Positions 59,985 to 64,000 of a stretch of DNA of 64,000 nucleotides are shown here, piece by piece (within the stretch, counting starts at the first letter, position 1; every line of letters starts with the position of its first letter). A program made the translations under genes and the position numbers. The stretch covers positions 5,307,501 through 5,371,500 of the forward strand of contig JAILWY010000009.1 in assembly GCA_022113835.1 (NCBI GenBank), in the 5' to 3' direction. Under the pieces are notes generated by a model. The model was given only the letters and a program-made list of their open reading frames with translations. It was not told the DNA's origin and made no database searches. This DNA comes from Atopsyche davidsoni. Taxonomy: Eukaryota; Arthropoda; Insecta; Trichoptera; Hydrobiosidae.

Positions 59985-60570
59985 TATGAAATAACACATT
60001 GGATAAATGGCCTCCACGGCTTTGCATGCACATACGCACTCGTTTGTCAAAATTTTCCGTCAGCATTTTGCATAAATGTGGCTGAATTTCGTTGATGCAG
60101 CGTTGAATCTCTACCCGGGCTTGTTGACATAGACCTGTGATTTCAAATAACCCTATAAAATGAAATCTAATGGTGTTAAATCACACATTCTAGGGGGCCA
60201 TATCTGATCACCGAAACGAGAGAGTACACGACCTGGAAATGTCTTATGCAGTAATTGAATTGTTTCGCGGGCCGTATGGCATGTGGCACCGTCTTGTTGA
60301 AACCACATATTGGCCACATCAATTTTATCCAATTTCGGCAGAAAGAACTGTGTTATCATGTCGCGATATCGAGCACCAGTAACAGTTACTGCTTGATCAG
60401 CCTCATTTTTAAAAAAAGTATGGTCCAATTATGCCTCCAGCCCAAAATCCACACCAAACAGTGACACGTTGAGGATGCATTTGTTTTTCGACAATCACAT
60501 TTGGGTTTTCAGAACCCCAAAAGCGGCAATTTTGACGATTAACAAAGCCATCAACACTCTTCGCTGTGCA
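59985..60570 (-). mobile_element. Tc1/mariner-superfamily transposase fragment
   Basis: Minus-strand reading gives CRFWGSENPNVIVEKQMHPQ, VTVWCGFWAGGIIGPYFFKN, MWFQQDGATCHTARE and WPPRMCDLTPLDF, then a frameshift and a further C-terminal stretch. These are the DDE core motifs of a Tc1-related family common in insects. The N-terminal DNA-binding part is missing, so it is inactive. Confidence 0.8.
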
Positions 60571-60698
60571 TGGTCATTAGGCTACAGTTCTTGTGTTATA
60601 TTAAATTTATTATGGATACGCAAAATATTTCGCCAGCCTTCTGATTTCCAACCATACAACATTCCTGCACTCACCACACTACATTATATCATCGGCGA

Positions 60699-60890
60699 AA
60701 ATACCACGGGTTGACCGCGTCACAAACGAAAGAGTCTTGCACATAATGCGCAAAGAGAGGGAACTCTTGACGTTGGTAAAGCAGCGAAAGGTCTCCTATT
60801 TAGGCCACATTTTTCGTAACAATAAGTATGCCATCCTCCAGCTGATTGTTCAAGGAAAAATCGAAGGAAAAAGGGCCATTGGCATTCTGT
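60699..60890 (+). mobile_element. LINE reverse-transcriptase C-terminal fragment
   Basis: An open stretch reads KIPRVDRVTNERVLHIMRKE then RELLTLVKQRKVSYLGHIFR and continues to IEGKRAIG. It is the standard C-terminal block after RT in a widespread insect LINE. Related fragments are at 43386-43745 and 46309-46430. Confidence 0.75.
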
Positions 60891-60892
60891 GC

Positions 60893-61025
60893 AAGACTGT
60901 TTCATTTGTGACGCGGTCTGCTATAAAGCCACATTTCTAAAGCTTCAATTCTTGAGTGTTCTATATAAACTGTCTTGAGTGCAATATATAAACTCTGTTT
61001 GTAGTAAAAGGGTTATTTGACTGAT
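60893..61025 (+). repeat. Dispersed repeat, copy 1
   Basis: CTGTTTCATTTGTGACGCGG through CTATAAAGCCACATTTCTAA and TATATAAACTCTGTT recurs at 62832-62996. It directly follows a LINE fragment and may be its 3' tail or a separate SINE. Confidence 0.6.
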
Positions 61026-61029
61026 TTTC

Positions 61030-62830
61030 TTTGCATAACACAATAACGTAAATAAAGAAACATATTGCTGGCCCTACAACCTGCGCGCAGGATCAGGGGA
61101 TAGCCACACACCATATTATAACTTTAGCCATTAGAACTACTGTAAATATACCTTATAAAAAATTAAGAATCTTGATATTTGATTAAATTTTTTATGCAAT
61201 ATATTATTCCAGTAAATTCACTTAGTTTATCGTGTTGTATTTTCTGTTATATTTTGTTTAAATGCCTATTATAATTTTTTAATTCAAATCGGTCTCAAAG
61301 CTGTGTCGCTGCGTTTGTGAGGCCTTTAGACGTCATTTTTCATTTATATTATAAATCGCACGTGCAAAGAGTGCTGCCAATTTTTGCAACGAGCTGTTTC
61401 AGGAATGAAATTATATTTGATTTATTAAAATGGGAACTGTGGGGGGGCAGAGAAGAGGTTTTTCTTAATGAAATCGTGAGAGTTAATTAAGGTTGCACTT
61501 GAAATATTAACTATATTTGGAACAAGTGAAAAATATTTTTTGCTACCATTTTTTGAAGTCGATTTTATTATGAATTAATTTTCCGTAGACCAAATTGTAT
61601 TGTCTTTTATCTCTTTAGTAAATAAATGTACTACCTATTTTTGTCGTTACAATGTATAAGGCTTCTTTTTTAGCACTTGTATCGAAACTCAATTACTTAC
61701 AACTGTGAAAATTGCAAGCAAGTACTTGTTTTTTTTCACCAATTGCAAGCAAGTGCTCGATTTACAATAATAATAGACGACTTTAAAATATTTTGTGATA
61801 GTCGAAAATAATATAACACAGTATAACATAATAGTTATAAATAACTTGACAAAAATGTTTTAACGACGCATGAGCTTTATAATAAATACTTTGCTATTGA
61901 CGTTGAATTCCTACATTGTTCAATTATCCAGACTTTCAATAATTTTATTCTCAAAATCAAACGAACATAAAAAGAAGAGATAATGCACATTCTTATTATT
62001 AGGGATTGAGCGGTAATATCTTTATAAAAGCTGAGTAATAACATTTTTTTCTGTCTATAATAAGCTTCAAATGAAAAGGTCTATACCAGACCTTGCCTAA
62101 AAGGCAATATCATTTGTATCTCTTCTAAATATACTTTCAGGCCTTTCCTCTCAAATAACAATTATTCCATGAAATACTTAAGAGACCAAGTAAATGCGAT
62201 GCCTTAAATAGCCTTATTGATTTATTTATTTCTTAAATGTTCAGAACTGTACTTTTTTTACTATCTAAAAATAGAAATGATTACTTTGTGATTTTTAGTT
62301 TCGTTTTTGTTTTTATTGTGACAACTTTTTATAGAGAAAGAGATATTGATAGTCAAAGAGAAACTAGTCACATTAAAAACAAAAAAGGGGAAAAATCACA
62401 AAAATAATAAAAATAAAATGGAATTCTATTTTCTGTAAAAAATATTGAACGCATTAATAATTTAAAAAATATTGTAAGATCTCTAATTTCTCTGCCTAAA
62501 GTAACTGTTTGAAGGTAAGTAGCTTAGTATAAGACTGCGAGGTGGTTTTATCTAAAAAAAACGAGGTATTATAAAAAATCAGATTAATTTTGTGTTTTTT
62601 TTCAAATATATTCAAGTGATCGCTTTATACCTTAATTTGTTTACGAGGTCTACTTACGTAAGGAGAATAATAAATAAATCGTTAGGCGTATTTTCAAATA
62701 TAAGTATATTTGAGTAATTTTTAAGGATTCGCGTCTCTCAAAAAAATATCGTTTTTCGCGTATTTTTTATGTAATGATTTTCATATTAATATCAATCTGT
62801 CTATATGTAGTATAAACATAACATTGACAA
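61030..62830. other. AT-rich region without assigned genes
   Basis: A short retroelement-like tail (TAGCCATTAGAACTACTGTA, near 61128) resembles 15218-15240. Otherwise nothing supported. Confidence 0.35.
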
Positions 62831-62831
62831 A

Positions 62832-62996
62832 GACTCTTTCATTTGTGACTCGGTCTGCTATAAAGCCACATTTCTAAAGCTTCAATTCTTGAGTGTCCTA
62901 TATAAACTATCTTGAGTGCAATATATAAACTCTGTTAATTCACTCAGTTTTCAAGTAAAATGAAGTAAAAGGGTTTTTTGACTGATTTTAGACTGA
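62832..62996 (+). repeat. Dispersed repeat, copy 2
   Basis: Near-identical to 60893-61025 with a roughly 25-base insertion before the AAGTAAAAGGGTT end. Confidence 0.6.
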
Positions 62997-63686
62997 GAAA
63001 TATTTTCTTTTTAAATCAAATTTATTTCATTTTTATGACCCATGGAATGTTATTTCGAGTGAAAATAATTTCACGATCTAAAATATTTAATAAGCAACTA
63101 AGAATTCAGACTACAGTTTTTTTAACGAAGAATTTGCATGCTATGCTCTATGTTTATTATTTACACTGCATTGAAAAACGTATTTCATAAGCATATTTTT
63201 AAAAGATTTAAACACTTTAATAAAAAAATATGATTGCAAAAGTACGTGTTAATTTCTTTTAGAATTTCAATAACAAGGGTTCTATTGGCAAAACAAAACA
63301 TAATTTCTAATGGGAGTAAAGATTCATAAGATTTAAGTTCAACGTAAAATTAATTAAAAATCAAGTTATACAAGAATTTATCCTTGAAGAATCAATCCTC
63401 CTCTGGGGATTGGCACCTGAAGATGAAATACAAAATGAAATTAATATTTTACTTGGTTACGTTTATTTTTGTTCATATAAGGGCGTCAAATATAACGATT
63501 TATACTTATAACGACGTCCTTTTATAAAAAATTCTCAGTCTTTTTTTTGTATTCATACTATACACGTTTGTGAACTCAAGTACTTATTTGTAAAATATAT
63601 TTGATAAAACCAATAATATTATAATGTGAACATTTTGTATAAAGCGTAAAATCTACCATTTAATATTATAAACAGAGCAAATAAGT

Positions 63687-63957
63687 ATGCCACGAGAAAA
63701 AAAAGTCTATCAAATTAATATGCCTGAAAGCATTACACTAGAAGAAAACCTTTGTATGCTCCCGTTTGAAGTATTAAAAAATATTTGAAAAGATCTTGTT
63801 CACAAGAGGCAATGGAAAACGTTTCGAATATCGGTATATGTGGAAATCACTGCGAATAATTTGTATTAGAAATCATACATTTCTGTACCCGTCTTTGGCT
63901 CTATACAAATGCATAGAAAACGACTCTAAAGAAGTTTTATACGAGCATTTACCATAA
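63687..63957 (+). pseudogene. Decayed coding sequence with F-box-like start
   Basis: From ATG at 63687 the frame reads MPESITLEENLCMLPFEVLK before TGA at 63786. LPFEVL.NI is the usual opening of an F-box. Further open pieces in other frames (VHKRQWKTF; RNHTFLYPSLALYKCIEND) suggest one frameshifted gene. Family and completeness are uncertain because the window ends soon after. Confidence 0.3.
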
Positions 63958-64000
63958 GCGTTATGGAAGTTTACCTTGAATTTTTGCCATATGCCTATTT

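Overview
The window is nuclear DNA of an insect. It is AT-rich, has spliced genes with GT-AG introns, carries short TTAGG arrays, and is full of arthropod-type transposable elements: mariner, pogo-like, hAT, piggyBac-like, jockey-like LINEs, Penelope-type hammerhead repeats and tRNA-derived repeats. The insect order cannot be fixed from the sequence.

Two genes can be read with confidence, both on the minus strand. At the left edge (292-2013) are the first three coding exons of sulfite oxidase: start codon, mitochondrial presequence, intermembrane-space sorting segment and the beginning of the cytochrome b5 domain. The rest lies outside the window. A perfect inverted pair of CRE sites lies about 280 bp upstream of its start codon. 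From 10212 to 30641 runs a 15-exon gene for Corin, a type II membrane serine protease. The order is proline-rich cytoplasmic tail, transmembrane helix, Frizzled cysteine-rich domain, two LDL-receptor class A repeats, SRCR domain and trypsin domain, 1042 codons in my model. All phases agree and the catalytic triad is intact. The 5' coding exons were recovered by splice-phase matching, and the first-exon choice is less certain.

The Corin introns hold most of the recognisable mobile DNA: a deleted mariner, a 31-bp-TIR element with an internal tRNA-like gene, an 8-bp-TSD miniature element, a hammerhead repeat, a pogo-type MITE, jockey and other LINE ends, a piggyBac-like MITE, and a tandem array filling the intron upstream of the second coding exon. 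From about 31 kb to the right edge no gene can be assigned. This stretch is AT-rich DNA with islands of more balanced composition, repeats (a hAT element with a perfect 8-bp duplication, more copies of the tRNA-bearing element, a 67-bp perfect hairpin, LINE and Tc1-like fragments), four weak orphan-exon candidates across the window, and a very GC-rich island near 59.4 kb that could be a promoter.

The most unusual item is a repeat family that combines transposon-like terminal inverted repeats with an internal tRNA-derived Pol III promoter (17424-17752, with rearranged relatives near 18.0, 35.0, 53.6, 56.8 and 59.9 kb).
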